Source of the DNA: Nocardioides jiangxiensis
GTDB taxonomy: Bacteria > Actinomycetota > Actinomycetes > Propionibacteriales > Nocardioidaceae
Direction: 5' to 3'
DNA: 64,000 nucleotides
Assembly (NCBI RefSeq): GCF_030580915.1
Contig: NZ_JAUQTA010000001.1
Span: forward strand, 496,001 to 560,000
A program made the position numbers and the translations under genes. This document shows positions 16,941-25,190 of this stretch, in pieces. Numbering within the stretch: position 1 is the stretch's first letter; every line of letters starts with the position of its first letter. The notes under the pieces are model-generated. The model worked only from the letters and a program-made list of their open reading frames with translations. It did not search any database and had not been told where the DNA came from.

Positions 16941-18320
16941 TCAGGACGACGCGATCGACTCCAGCACCCAGCCGTGGCGGATCCGCTGCGGGTGGTCGCC
17001 GACCGGGAAGTAGGCCAGCTCCTTGCCGGTGGCGAAGTCGATCACTGCGACGGAGTCGGCCTCGCTCAGGGAGATCCAGCACCGGTTTCCCGGGCCCTCG
17101 GTGGTCCAGTAGGGCTTGGCGTAGGCGTGCCCGGTCGTCGCGGTGTCGTAGAGCCGGTACGTGCCGCTCGAGCGGTCCACGAGCGCGACGTAGTCGTCCA
17201 TCGTGCCGGCCGCGCACAGTGTCCGGCCGGTGGTGTCGATCGAGAGGCCGTGGTGGGCGGAGTCGTTGACGTAGTCCTCCAGCGGCATCGTCGGCACCCG
17301 GTTGGGCAGGTCGATCACGCGTGTGACGGCCCCGGTGCGCGGCTCCGCGACCGTGCCGGCCTGGTAGTCGACCGTGCCATTGAGGTCGGGGGCCTGGGTG
17401 TCGAACTCGACCAGCCCGTGGAAGTAGGAGACCTGGAAGTAGACGAACCGCTCCCCCGGCGCGATCGCCATCGGACGCACCGCCGAGCTCATCCCCGGAT
17501 GGCCCGCCTCGGCGAGCTCCTTGCCCATGTCCCAGCGCTGGGTCACCGCGAAGTCGGCGTTGCGGACGATCTCGAACCAGCGGTCACCCTTGACCGCGTC
17601 GTTGAGCGGCCCGATCTTGACCGCACCGGCGTAGAGGTCGTCGCCCGGGGTGTAGACCCGGCCGATGGAGGCGTGGAAGATCCGCGACCCGTCCGCGGAG
17701 TAGTTGCTCTCGTGCGGCGTCTCGCCGGACTCGAAGGTACGCAGCCGCTGGCCCATGGTGACCTTCGTGCCGTCGGGCAGCGTCTGGTTCACCATCGAGT
17801 ACTCGTGCACCGTGTGTGAGGTCGAGTCCGACACGAGCAGGCGCTGGCCGTCGGGCGAGAGACCCATGTGGTCGGTGCGGAAGCCGTCCATCTGCTCCTC
17901 GTGCACGATCGCACCCGGAGCCTTCGCGATCGCCTTCGCGATGTCGATCCAGACCACGTCGGCGAAGCTCGGGCGGGAGACCGCGAGGTACTTCCCGTCG
18001 GGCGTGGTGAACATGTCGTCGACGAACTGGTCATGGCCCTCGCCGGGACCGGTGCGGATGAGCAGGAACTCGGCCAGCTTGACCGGGTTCAGGTAGATGT
18101 CCGCGAGCTCCTGCGCCTTGTCCGGCACCAGGTTGATGCCGGACCGCAGCGTCTGCAGCGAGCCGGCGTCGACCATCGATGCCGTGCCCGCCCAGTTGTT
18201 GCCGACGAACATCACGCTGCGCATCGAGGTCGCTCCCGCTGCCGGACCGGAAGCCGACAGCGGGGCCAGCGAGAGGCCGACCACGGCCAGGGCGGTGGCG
18301 ACACGGGACGGACGACGCAT
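16941..18320 (-). CDS. secreted YncE-like beta-propeller protein
   Basis: The 459-residue product starts with a Sec signal peptide (MRRPSRVATALAVVGLSLA, cleavage probably after AAGA near residue 30). The mature part contains repeated propeller-blade motifs: FVGNNWAGTASMVD, FTTPDGKYLAVSRP, GLSPDGQRLLVSDSTSHTV, NYSADGSRIFHASI, and SEADSVAVIDFATGKELAYFPVGDHPQRIRHG, the last typical of YVTN/YncE-type propellers. It should be extracellular and bind a ligand or polymer; no enzymatic residues are evident. It follows the PLP-enzyme gene by 47 bp on the same strand and may be the last gene of that unit. Substrate is unknown. Confidence 0.78.
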   Translation of the reverse strand: MRRPSRVATALAVVGLSLAPLSASGPAAGATSMRSVMFVGNNWAGTASMVDAGSLQTLRSGINLVPDKAQELADIYLNPVKLAEFLLIRTGPGEGHDQFVDDMFTTPDGKYLAVSRPSFADVVWIDIAKAIAKAPGAIVHEEQMDGFRTDHMGLSPDGQRLLVSDSTSHTVHEYSMVNQTLPDGTKVTMGQRLRTFESGETPHESNYSADGSRIFHASIGRVYTPGDDLYAGAVKIGPLNDAVKGDRWFEIVRNADFAVTQRWDMGKELAEAGHPGMSSAVRPMAIAPGERFVYFQVSYFHGLVEFDTQAPDLNGTVDYQAGTVAEPRTGAVTRVIDLPNRVPTMPLEDYVNDSAHHGLSIDTTGRTLCAAGTMDDYVALVDRSSGTYRLYDTATTGHAYAKPYWTTEGPGNRCWISLSEADSVAVIDFATGKELAYFPVGDHPQRIRHGWVLESIASS

Positions 18321-18367
18321 GGGTACTCCTCGGGGTGGTGGTGCTGAGGTTCAACGACGCGGGGGCG

Positions 18368-19594
18368 TCACAGGAACGCGCGGCCCTCGCCGCGGTAGGT
18401 GGGGACGGTCCCGACGAGGACGCCGTCGTGGACCAGGTGCAGCTCGTTGACGCGCTCGCACAGCTCGCCGGCCTTGGCGTGCCGGAACCACACGCGGTCG
18501 CCCACGGCGAGGTCGGCCGCTCCCGCGAGCGGCGTCTGCGCCTCCCCCGCACCCTCGAGTGGCGTCAGCCTCAGGCCCTCGGGCCAGACCGGTCGGGGCA
18601 GCCGGTCCGTGGCCGGCACACCGCTGGCGACCCAGCCACCGCCGGCGACCGTCGCGATGCCGGCGACGGGCCGGCGCACGACCGAGGTGACGAAGTACGC
18701 CGCGGGGTGCGGCCGGAAGCGCTGGTAGCCGTCGAAGAGCGTCGGTGCGTAGAGGCCCGACCCGGCCGCGACCTCGGTGACGGCGTCCTCCGCGACGGTG
18801 GACTCGATGCTCCCCGTGCCGCCGCCATTGACGAACTCGAGGTCCACGACCTCGCGCACGGCCGCGACGACCGCAGCCCGGCGCCGGGCGAGCTCGGCGA
18901 TCGAGGCAGCCTGGATCGCCCGGATCTGGAGCCGGTGCGCGAGCGACCCCGCGTTGTCGCCGAGGCCGGCGACCTGGCCCTCGTAGGCCATCAGTCCGAC
19001 GAGGCGGAACGCCGGCCGCGCGGCCACCGTGCGGGCAAGTGCGACCGCCTGGCCGACCGAGTGCACCGGTGACCGTCGTACGCCGAGGTGGATCCGGCCG
19101 TCGAGCAGCCGCAGGGACGCGTCCAGGTCGAGGCAGACCCGGATCGGCTGGTGCCCCGCCGGCACGGCCCGCTCCACCAGGTCGAGCTGCGCGACGTCGT
19201 CCACCATGAGCGTGACCCGGTCCAGCAGCCGTGGGCTGGACGCGAGCTGCTGCAGCGCCCTCCGGTCGGCGGTCGGGTAGCCGACCACGACGTCGTCATG
19301 CTCCTCGGCCAGCCAGAGCGCTTCGGCCAGGGTCAGCGCGAGGATGCCGCTGAATCCCTCGGTCGCGAGCACCGCGGCGGTGAGCGACCGGCAGCGCACG
19401 GACTTGGACGCGACCCGCACCGGCTTCCCCGCGGCGCGGGCGACGAGCGAGCGTGCGTTGGCGGCGAAGGCACCGAGGTCGACCACCGCGAAGGGGGCGT
19501 CGAGGTGGGCGGTTGCCTCGTCGAGCGCCGCGAAGTCCGTCGGCGTCGGCGCGAGCGCTGTCAGGTCGAAGCCGGCGGTCGGGGACGGGGTCAT
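18368..19594 (-). CDS. PLP-dependent amino acid deaminase/aldolase (alanine-racemase fold)
   Basis: A 408-residue protein with an N-terminal alanine-racemase-type barrel and a C-terminal beta domain, as in D-threonine aldolases and D-serine dehydratases. The PLP lysine is probably Lys64 in RVASKSVRC; DLEFVNGGGTGSIEST near residue 255 provides the phosphate-binding glycine loop; GLMAYEGQVAG near 200 matches the family. It should act on a D-amino acid or hydroxy-amino acid in the cytoplasm. ATG 19594 overlaps the stop of the upstream flavoprotein gene by 4 bp, indicating coupling; the longer frame reaching 19972 was rejected for that reason. A flavoprotein oxidase plus this enzyme suggests a small catabolic pair, substrate unknown. 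Confidence 0.83.
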   Translation of the reverse strand: MTPSPTAGFDLTALAPTPTDFAALDEATAHLDAPFAVVDLGAFAANARSLVARAAGKPVRVASKSVRCRSLTAAVLATEGFSGILALTLAEALWLAEEHDDVVVGYPTADRRALQQLASSPRLLDRVTLMVDDVAQLDLVERAVPAGHQPIRVCLDLDASLRLLDGRIHLGVRRSPVHSVGQAVALARTVAARPAFRLVGLMAYEGQVAGLGDNAGSLAHRLQIRAIQAASIAELARRRAAVVAAVREVVDLEFVNGGGTGSIESTVAEDAVTEVAAGSGLYAPTLFDGYQRFRPHPAAYFVTSVVRRPVAGIATVAGGGWVASGVPATDRLPRPVWPEGLRLTPLEGAGEAQTPLAGAADLAVGDRVWFRHAKAGELCERVNELHLVHDGVLVGTVPTYRGEGRAFL

Positions 19595-20862
19595 CCGAAG
19601 ATCCGCCGGACGTGGTCGTTGGCGAAGACGCCTGCGGGGTCGAGACGGCGGCGCACCGCCTGGAAGGAGTCCCACTCGGGGTAGCGCCCGCTCAGCTCCG
19701 CTGCATCGAGGGTGTGCCGCTTGCCCCAGTGCGGGCGGGCGGCGTACTCCACTCCGATCGCCTGGACCGCGGCGAAGTACGCCTGCCACGGCATGCCCTG
19801 GTAGGCGTGGACCGCGACGTACGCCGTCGCCCGGCCGTAGGACGGGCTGAGCATCGACTCGCTGTCGGCGGCGACCACGCGTACCTCGATCGGGAAGTTG
19901 ACGCCGTGCTGCTCGGCGACGCGGAGGATCCGCGGCAGCACCTCGGGCAGCACCTCCCGCGGGAAGGCCCACTCCGACTCGGTGAAGCGCACCTCGCGCG
20001 GCGAGGAGAAGACCTTGTGGCCGACGTTGACCTTCTCCGACGGCGAAGCGACCGAGGTGACCAGGCGGTTGAGCCGCGGGACCTGGCTCGGGAAGCGACG
20101 CCCCGCGCGGCAGATCAGGTCGAGCACCTTGTTCTCGAGGATGACCTCGTCGAAGTACGCGCGACGCTCGCTGCCCGGCTGCGCCAGGTCCTGGGTGCGC
20201 TCGAGCTGCTTGGTGAGCGCCCGGTCGGCGTAGGGGAAGACGAAGAACTCGAAGTGGTCGCTGCCGTCGGCGAACGCGTCGAAGTCGCGGAGCACGGTCA
20301 CCAGCGGCATCCGGTCGCGCCTCTCCCGCAGCCGGAACGCCGGCACCGTCCGCAGCGTGTACGCGGTCACCACGCCCAGCGCACCCACGCTCACCCGGCC
20401 GGCACGCAGGTCGTCGCCGTCCAGCTCGACCACGTCGCCGGCCGCGGTCACGATTTCCATCGACTCCACGAACGTCGCGAGGTTGCCGAATGCCGCGCCC
20501 GTGCCGTGGGTCGCCGTCGAGATCGCTCCGGCGACGCTCTGGACGTTGATGTCGCCGAGGTTGGCCAGGGCCAGGCCATGCGCGTCCAGCAGCTCGTTGA
20601 CGGCGTACAGGCGGGTGCCGGCGGCGACCCGGACCAGCCCGGTGGCCGGGTCGACGTCGAGCAGGCCGGAGAGCCGGTCCAGCGAGACCAGCGTGCCGTC
20701 GGTGACGACGTTGTCGCCGAAGGCGTGGCCGGCACCGACGACCCGGACGACGTCACCACGGGCTGCTGCGGAGACCACCACCGACGCGACCTCGTCGACC
20801 GACGCCGGGCTCACCCGGTGCCGCGGCGTACACACCTGGTCGCCGGTCCAGTTGCGCCACAT
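19591..20862 (-). CDS. FAD-linked aldonolactone/alditol-oxidase-like enzyme
   Basis: The product has 423 residues and belongs to the VAO/PCMH flavoprotein family near D-arabinono-1,4-lactone oxidase and alditol oxidase. His46 in VVGAGHAFGD occupies the place of the covalent FAD-binding histidine; HGTGAAFGNLAT near 114 and VSVGALGVVTAYTL near 150 are the other FAD-binding segments; RPHWGKRHTL near residue 385 is the C-terminal signature of the aldonolactone oxidases. It should oxidise a sugar lactone or polyol using oxygen or another acceptor. The start is ATG with GGGGGAG five bases upstream. It is divergent from a LysR gene and coupled to the PLP enzyme gene. Confidence 0.88.
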   Translation of the reverse strand: MWRNWTGDQVCTPRHRVSPASVDEVASVVVSAAARGDVVRVVGAGHAFGDNVVTDGTLVSLDRLSGLLDVDPATGLVRVAAGTRLYAVNELLDAHGLALANLGDINVQSVAGAISTATHGTGAAFGNLATFVESMEIVTAAGDVVELDGDDLRAGRVSVGALGVVTAYTLRTVPAFRLRERRDRMPLVTVLRDFDAFADGSDHFEFFVFPYADRALTKQLERTQDLAQPGSERRAYFDEVILENKVLDLICRAGRRFPSQVPRLNRLVTSVASPSEKVNVGHKVFSSPREVRFTESEWAFPREVLPEVLPRILRVAEQHGVNFPIEVRVVAADSESMLSPSYGRATAYVAVHAYQGMPWQAYFAAVQAIGVEYAARPHWGKRHTLDAAELSGRYPEWDSFQAVRRRLDPAGVFANDHVRRIFG

Positions 20863-21020
20863 CGAAGCTCCCCCTCGTCCGATCGGCCCGTGTGGCCGTC
20901 GGTCCACCCTGCCGTGTGCGCGACCCGCGGCGGAAGCGCCAATGTCGCCGCGGATTCACATGATGGCGTTGTCAGTGCTCCGCCACATGACGGACCGCGA
21001 CGGTGCATAGTGGTGGCCCG

Positions 21021-21953
21021 ATGGACGTCCACACCCGCAAGCTGCGCTGCTTCCTCGTCGTCGCGGAGGAGCTGCACTTCAGCCGTGCCGCTGCGCGGAT
21101 CTTCCTCACCCAGCAGGCCCTGAGCCGGCAGATCCGCGAGCTCGAGGAGGAGCTCGGCGTCGCCCTCTTCGAGCGCACCACGCGGCGGGTGGCCCTGACA
21201 CCGGCGGGCGAGGCCTTCCGCGAGACGACGGCGCAGCTGCTGGCGGGCTTCGACGACGCGGTGGAGGCCGCCCGGCGCACTGACCGGGCGATGTCCGGCC
21301 GCCTCCGGATCGGCTTCTGCCCGGGCGCGGCGCTGGAGCTCACGACACCGATCCTGGGCGACTTCCGGGAGGCGTTCCCCGACGTCGACCTCGACCTGCG
21401 CGAGTTCCCCGCCAACGACCCGTCGGCAGGACTCGCGACCGGGGTCAGCGACGTCGCGTTCATCCGGTTGCCCCAGGGCACCGACGGGATCGAGACCGAG
21501 GACCTCTTCGTGGATCCCTGCATCGCCGCGGTCGCCTCGGGGCACCGGCTCGCGGGTCGCACGACGGTGACGGTCGCCGACCTCCTGGACGAGCCACTCA
21601 CGCTGAGCGACACCGCCGACGACGTCTACAAGGCCTTCTGGAGCCTGCGCGACGCGCGCACCGACCCGCCGCCCAAGATCCACCCGGTGAGCTCGGTGAC
21701 GGAGGAGGTGGCCCTGGTCGCGACCGGCATGGCCGTCTCCGTGACCAGCTCCGCGGTGCAGACCTTCACCCCCATGCCCGGCGTGAGCTACCTCCCGATC
21801 GAGGACTGGCCCGGATCCCGTGTCGCCCTGGGCTGGCACGCAGGCGAGCGGTCGCGGATCGTGGCGCACTTCGTCAACACCGTCTGCGCCGTGCGTGACC
21901 GGGAGACCGACCTCGTGCGATCGCTCGAGCGGCGCGGCCTGCCCGACGCCTGA
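21021..21953 (+). CDS. LysR-family transcriptional regulator
   Basis: A 310-residue LysR protein with the N-terminal winged helix (KLRCFLVVAEELHFSRAAARIF, then QQALSRQIRELEEELGVALFER) and a C-terminal effector-binding domain. The ATG at 21021 fits the family start (MDVHTRKLRCF); six codons upstream in frame is a weaker alternative. It is divergent from the aldonolactone-oxidase-like gene with a 158-bp shared promoter region, the classic arrangement for a LysR activator of the neighbouring operon (flavoprotein, PLP enzyme, perhaps the secreted propeller). The inducer is unknown. Confidence 0.93.
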   Translation: MDVHTRKLRCFLVVAEELHFSRAAARIFLTQQALSRQIRELEEELGVALFERTTRRVALTPAGEAFRETTAQLLAGFDDAVEAARRTDRAMSGRLRIGFCPGAALELTTPILGDFREAFPDVDLDLREFPANDPSAGLATGVSDVAFIRLPQGTDGIETEDLFVDPCIAAVASGHRLAGRTTVTVADLLDEPLTLSDTADDVYKAFWSLRDARTDPPPKIHPVSSVTEEVALVATGMAVSVTSSAVQTFTPMPGVSYLPIEDWPGSRVALGWHAGERSRIVAHFVNTVCAVRDRETDLVRSLERRGLPDA

Positions 21954-22072
21954 GCCGGCGCGCCGGTCCGGCCCGTCGAGGTGACCAAGGTCCCGGCTGG
22001 TGGACGACACCCGCCCCTGACGGCCGACGGCATCCCGGAGTGTGCTGGAGGGACCACCCGAAGGAGACCCCG

Positions 22073-22483
22073 ATGACCACCAGCCACTGGTTCAAGGCCC
22101 ATGTGCACGAGCTCGGCACCGGCGAGTGCCGCGACTACCTGCTCAACCACGTCGTCGGCCGGATCGTCCTCGACGACGACCAGGGCCCCGTCGCGTTCCC
22201 CGTCAACTACGCCCTCGACGGCAACGACATCGTGATCGCGGTCAGCGCGGACGGCGAGATCGCGCGGCACGCCACGGGCCACCCGGTCGCGTTCGAGATC
22301 GACGACATCGACCCCGCCAACGAGGCGGGCTGGTCCGTCGTCGTACGCGGCGTGGCGGAGCAGGCCGCAGACCTCCCGCAGGACCCCGACGGCCGTCCGT
22401 ATCCGTGGGCAGAGGGGAACCGCAGCCACCTCCTCCGGATCCGGCCGCAGTCCGTGAGCGGTCGGCAGCTGATCCCGGCATGA
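22073..22483 (+). CDS. pyridoxamine-5'-phosphate-oxidase-fold protein
   Basis: A 136-residue protein with the split-barrel fold of PPOX/FMN- or F420-binding proteins: YLLNHVVGRIVLDDDQGPVAF, VNYALDGNDIVIAVSADGEIARHATG, and VAFEIDDIDPANEAGWSVVVRG are typical strands of the family. It probably binds FMN or a deazaflavin; the reaction cannot be told from sequence. ATG 22073 is preceded by AAGGAG at a good spacing. It is a single gene between the LysR gene and a small ORF. Confidence 0.85.
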   Translation: MTTSHWFKAHVHELGTGECRDYLLNHVVGRIVLDDDQGPVAFPVNYALDGNDIVIAVSADGEIARHATGHPVAFEIDDIDPANEAGWSVVVRGVAEQAADLPQDPDGRPYPWAEGNRSHLLRIRPQSVSGRQLIPA

Positions 22484-22606
22484 CCCCGCGCGCGTGCGTT
22501 CCCGCGCCGGTTCGCGCGCGGGTGAGCCGTGACAGCGGTGACGTCGCCGGGGCACACTGGCTGGGGATCGACCAGGAGGGGTCGAGCATCGCGGAGGGGG
22601 ATCGCC

Positions 22607-22843
22607 ATGTCGTCACCCGCGGTGCGGGACTACCGAGCCGGCGCTCGCGCCGCACGACAGCTGGGCTGTGAGGACACCGGCACCGCGCTCGACCGCCGCG
22701 AGCGGCTGCGTCGCCTGGCACGCGAGATCGTGGCCGGAGACTCGGTGTGGTCGGGCACCGCCTTCGGCCACGGGTTCGTGGACTACGTCCAGAGCCACAC
22801 CGGTCCGGTCGTTCCTGCGCAGCGACGGACGGCGCCCGACTGA
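22607..22843 (+). CDS. small hypothetical protein
   Basis: A 78-residue basic protein (MSSPAVRDYRAGARAARQLG at its N-terminus) with an Arg-rich helix RRERLRRLAREIVAG and a C-terminal FGHGFVDYVQSHTG. The ATG follows GGAGGGGG at a 6-7-nt spacing, supporting translation. It is the last chromosomal gene before the island boundary; the hairpin at 22876-22904 could end its transcript as well as that of the former tRNA gene. No family recognised. Confidence 0.5.
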   Translation: MSSPAVRDYRAGARAARQLGCEDTGTALDRRERLRRLAREIVAGDSVWSGTAFGHGFVDYVQSHTGPVVPAQRRTAPD

Positions 22844-22875
22844 GAGCCCTCGTCGTACGGACGCACGGAAATGCC

Positions 22876-22904
22876 AGAAGCCCGGTCCGTCGGACCGGGC
22901 TTCT
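22876..22904. terminator. hairpin, original terminator of the displaced tRNA-Ala
   Basis: AGAAGCCCGGTCC, a 3-nt loop, and the exact reverse complement GGACCGGGCTTCT form a 13-bp stem. It lies 9 bp beyond the 3' end of the tRNA remnant on the leftward strand, where a tRNA terminator is expected, and can also serve the small ORF from the other side. Confidence 0.75.
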
Positions 22905-22906
22905 GC

Positions 22907-22955
22907 TTCCTGTGGAGGTGAGGGGACTCGAACCCCTGACCCCCTGCATGCCATG
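22907..22955 (-). repeat. left island att repeat: tRNA-Ala 3'-half remnant
   Basis: All 49 bases are identical to 44580-44628. On the leftward strand, 22913-22955 correspond to residues 31-73 of tRNA-Ala(GGC): anticodon loop, anticodon stem 3' side, variable loop, T arm and acceptor 3' strand. After 22955 identity stops abruptly. This is the displaced chromosomal 3' end left by integration into the tRNA gene; it has no 5' half and no promoter, so it is not a functional tRNA. Confidence 0.92.
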
Positions 22956-23275
22956 TCGAGCCATGGGGCTCTGTGAGCACGGTTTGAGCGTGGCGCGTGC
23001 TCGATATCGGCTGTTCGCAACATCGAACTGCTGCAGCGTTGCTGCACTTTCGTTCTGCACCTGCGGTGGTGACTGTCTGCGCCGGCGGCGACCACTGACA
23101 AGCGCGACCACGCAACCAGGGTGAGGCTTCGGGGCGGCCCCGGAGATGGTGACGGCGTCTCCACTGTGGGCGACCGCCCCGGGCCGTGACCGCTGGGGCG
23201 CCGCATCAATGGAGCGACGGCTCTCCTCCCCTTCGCCGCAACACGTCGCCCCACGACGCTTGCGTCTTCGGGCCG
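22956..23275. other. left end of island, non-coding
   Basis: This 320-bp stretch holds no convincing ORF. It contains the left copy of the 20-bp repeat (23034-23053), embedded in a CTGCA-rich run (CTGCA occurs at 23031, 23042 and 23056), consistent with integrase arm-type binding sites. Confidence 0.55.
23034..23053 (+). repeat. left copy of 20-bp island-end repeat (putative integrase arm site)
   Basis: CAGCGTTGCTGCACTTTCGT is identical and in the same orientation at 44474-44493. Here it lies 78 bp inside the left att repeat. In the circular form the two copies would flank the att core almost symmetrically. Confidence 0.7.
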
Positions 23276-24754
23276 TCACACGGGGTCGTCGGCGGCGGTC
23301 ATAACCTTGCTTGGGAGACCGTCTTGCATTCGTCGAGCGACCGCACGATCCACGAGCGAGGCGACCGTTGGGTTCATGTTGACCAACTTGACCTTGCTCG
23401 CAAACGTGCTCATTCCCATATCTACGAACATCTTGCCGATGACCTCATCGGCGAAGCTCGAGGAGACCACCGCCTGTCCCTCAAAGTCGAGGACGATGTG
23501 CGGCGCCCCATCGCTGAGAATGTTCATGATCAAGGTCTTCAGCTCACGGGCGGCTTCCCGACTTCCGGCACCCCCCGCCTGATCCCGAATGTTCAGGACG
23601 TGCTCGCCGGAATCAGACTCGAGACTCTCTAGAAACATGTTTGGCGGGTCGTAGTTCAGGGCCTTGCTGAGACTCACCGGCCGATCAATCGAGAGCTGGA
23701 AGTCGACGATGGTGCCGCCACCCGTTGCGTTGATTGCCCACTGATCGTTGTTACCCGTGACCGAGGCTCCAGTTAGTCGGAGCTCGCCCTTTCCGGAGCG
23801 CAGGATCAGCGAGCCATCGTTCTGATCGATGATCTGTGTGAGGCCGAACAGGCCGTTGCCCTGGTTCGTCTCCGTGTTTCGGGTGACGCCTTCTTGGATA
23901 GCCAAGGTGAGAGCGTCGTAGGCCGTCTTGGGCCTGTAAGTCACCGACGACGCGAGCGAAGCTCGAATCCCGCGGCCAGCATCCGCTACGCAAACGGCAA
24001 GGCGCTTGTTCGCTGGATGAAGCTGCAGCATCGAGAAACCAACTGCTCCGTCTGAATGTTGGACGACGTTGTCCAACACCTCGTAGAGGCACCACTCGAG
24101 CGCCTCAAGGACACCAGCCTCGCACTCGACCTTGCGACGGACACAGTCGATGTACGCCGTCGTCAGGGCATTCGCTTGAACGTGATCGAAATAGGCCCAG
24201 ACTTTGGATGTCGGCTCGGCAATCTCGCGGAGGTTCTCCGGAGTAGCCTCAATCGGGTTGCGGAGCCGCATTCGCTCCGCAATCTCCGGAACATTCTGCA
24301 ATTCGATGCGGACGCCGGCACTGCGGTAGTGCTCAATGGCAGCCACGGCCGGAACGACCGCGTTTGGATAGAAGCCGCTGGCGTCCGCAAAATCGAACTG
24401 AAGTGGGCGCCTAGCGCGCTGAGCAGCGGTGCGACACTCGCGCGCGATCCGGGAGACGTCACTTTGACGTGACAGCGTGTGGATCGAGACCAAACGGGGT
24501 CCGGACTCTGGTGAGGGCTTCGGCGTTGACTTGCGGCTACCACCGCGGGCACCGCTCGACCGCTTGGGTGGATTCGTAGAGGTTGAGCTCCGCGGACGTT
24601 TGCGCGCTTGCTTCCGCTTCAGCAAGGCCGCCTTGATTGCGCTGGCCGAATCCTCGTTGACCGAGGGCGGGGTGCCCACCAGCGACAGGCCCAGTTCTCG
24701 CGCGGTCTCAACGACGACGCTTGCCCCGAACCCTGTCTCACGGGCGAGACTCAC
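23276..24754 (-). CDS. HATPase/DUF4325 STAS-like signalling protein with IF2-N-like N-terminus
   Basis: A 492-residue multidomain protein. Residues 1-45 (SLARETGFGASVVVETAREL and on) resemble the small IF2-N helical domain; 46-85 are a Lys/Arg/Ser/Pro-rich linker; 86-155 look STAS-like (LQFDFADASGFYPNAVVPAV); 215-350 form a GHKL ATPase domain with N box EVLDNVVQHS (Glu225, Asn229, His233) and G1 box VADAGRGI; about 385-475 match the STAS-like DUF4325 domain (HIVLDFEGQAVVSSSFADEV). No transmitter histidine is seen. Such ATPase-STAS pairings suggest partner switching. Visibly more A/T in third positions than the neighbours, so it was probably acquired separately. The start is uncertain: GTG 24754 (GAGG upstream) or TTG 24766 (GGAGGA upstream). 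Confidence 0.75.
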   Translation of the reverse strand: MSLARETGFGASVVVETARELGLSLVGTPPSVNEDSASAIKAALLKRKQARKRPRSSTSTNPPKRSSGARGGSRKSTPKPSPESGPRLVSIHTLSRQSDVSRIARECRTAAQRARRPLQFDFADASGFYPNAVVPAVAAIEHYRSAGVRIELQNVPEIAERMRLRNPIEATPENLREIAEPTSKVWAYFDHVQANALTTAYIDCVRRKVECEAGVLEALEWCLYEVLDNVVQHSDGAVGFSMLQLHPANKRLAVCVADAGRGIRASLASSVTYRPKTAYDALTLAIQEGVTRNTETNQGNGLFGLTQIIDQNDGSLILRSGKGELRLTGASVTGNNDQWAINATGGGTIVDFQLSIDRPVSLSKALNYDPPNMFLESLESDSGEHVLNIRDQAGGAGSREAARELKTLIMNILSDGAPHIVLDFEGQAVVSSSFADEVIGKMFVDMGMSTFASKVKLVNMNPTVASLVDRAVARRMQDGLPSKVMTAADDPV

Positions 24755-25190
24755 AATTGACCTCAAACGACATTCCTCCGCCAGGGCGATGCAGCTCCAC
24801 GTGGCACCGACACTATTAGGAACCAACTACTTCCGGTCGCAAGTTGGGGGAACGCAACATCGATATCCGCCGTCCGAAACTGGCTCGGGACTCGGATGGC
24901 ACGTTGGAAGGGGGCGACGTGCCAACGGCCCTAGCGGACGGATCATCTGGCCACAGGCACAGAGCCTGGGCGCCCGGCGTCGGGCACCATCCCCGGGTGA
25001 CAAGATGTGAACCTTGAAGTGCGCGGGGTGCGCGGAGGGACCGGCGCCAGCCGCAGCCCGGAGCGCGGGGCCCCGCGGCGGCGCCGGCGCAGCCGGCGCC
25101 CTTGATTTCATAGAGCCGAACTCGGCAACGTCAGCGCGCAACGCTCGGCGCCGACGAGCGCAATCTGGTGACGTTCGACCCGGGACTGGT
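24755..25190. other. intergenic region with very GC-rich palindromes
   Basis: This 436-bp gap lies between the TetR gene and the ATPase/STAS gene, both leftward. Open frames across it have no ribosome site and read as low-complexity sequence. It contains CGCGGGGCCCCGCG (25064-25077, perfect palindrome) and a hairpin with 9-bp arms GGCGCCGGC/GCCGGCGCC and a 3-nt loop (25080-25100). The hairpin may end the mce-tetR transcript. A compositional break occurs here, from about 70% to lower G+C. Confidence 0.5.
25064..25100. terminator. possible terminator of the mce-tetR transcript
   Basis: Two adjacent perfect inverted repeats (14-bp palindrome, then a 9-bp stem with 3-nt loop) lie 90-127 bp downstream of the TetR stop on the leftward strand. 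No T-run follows, so rho-independent activity is uncertain. Confidence 0.35.

Noticed and set aside
22913..22955. A second functional tRNA-Ala
   Set aside because: Only the 3' half is present; no D arm, acceptor 5' strand or promoter follows.
24827..25141. 104-codon leftward open frame in the island
   Set aside because: No ribosome site, low-complexity Pro/Ala/Arg translation across GC-rich palindromes.
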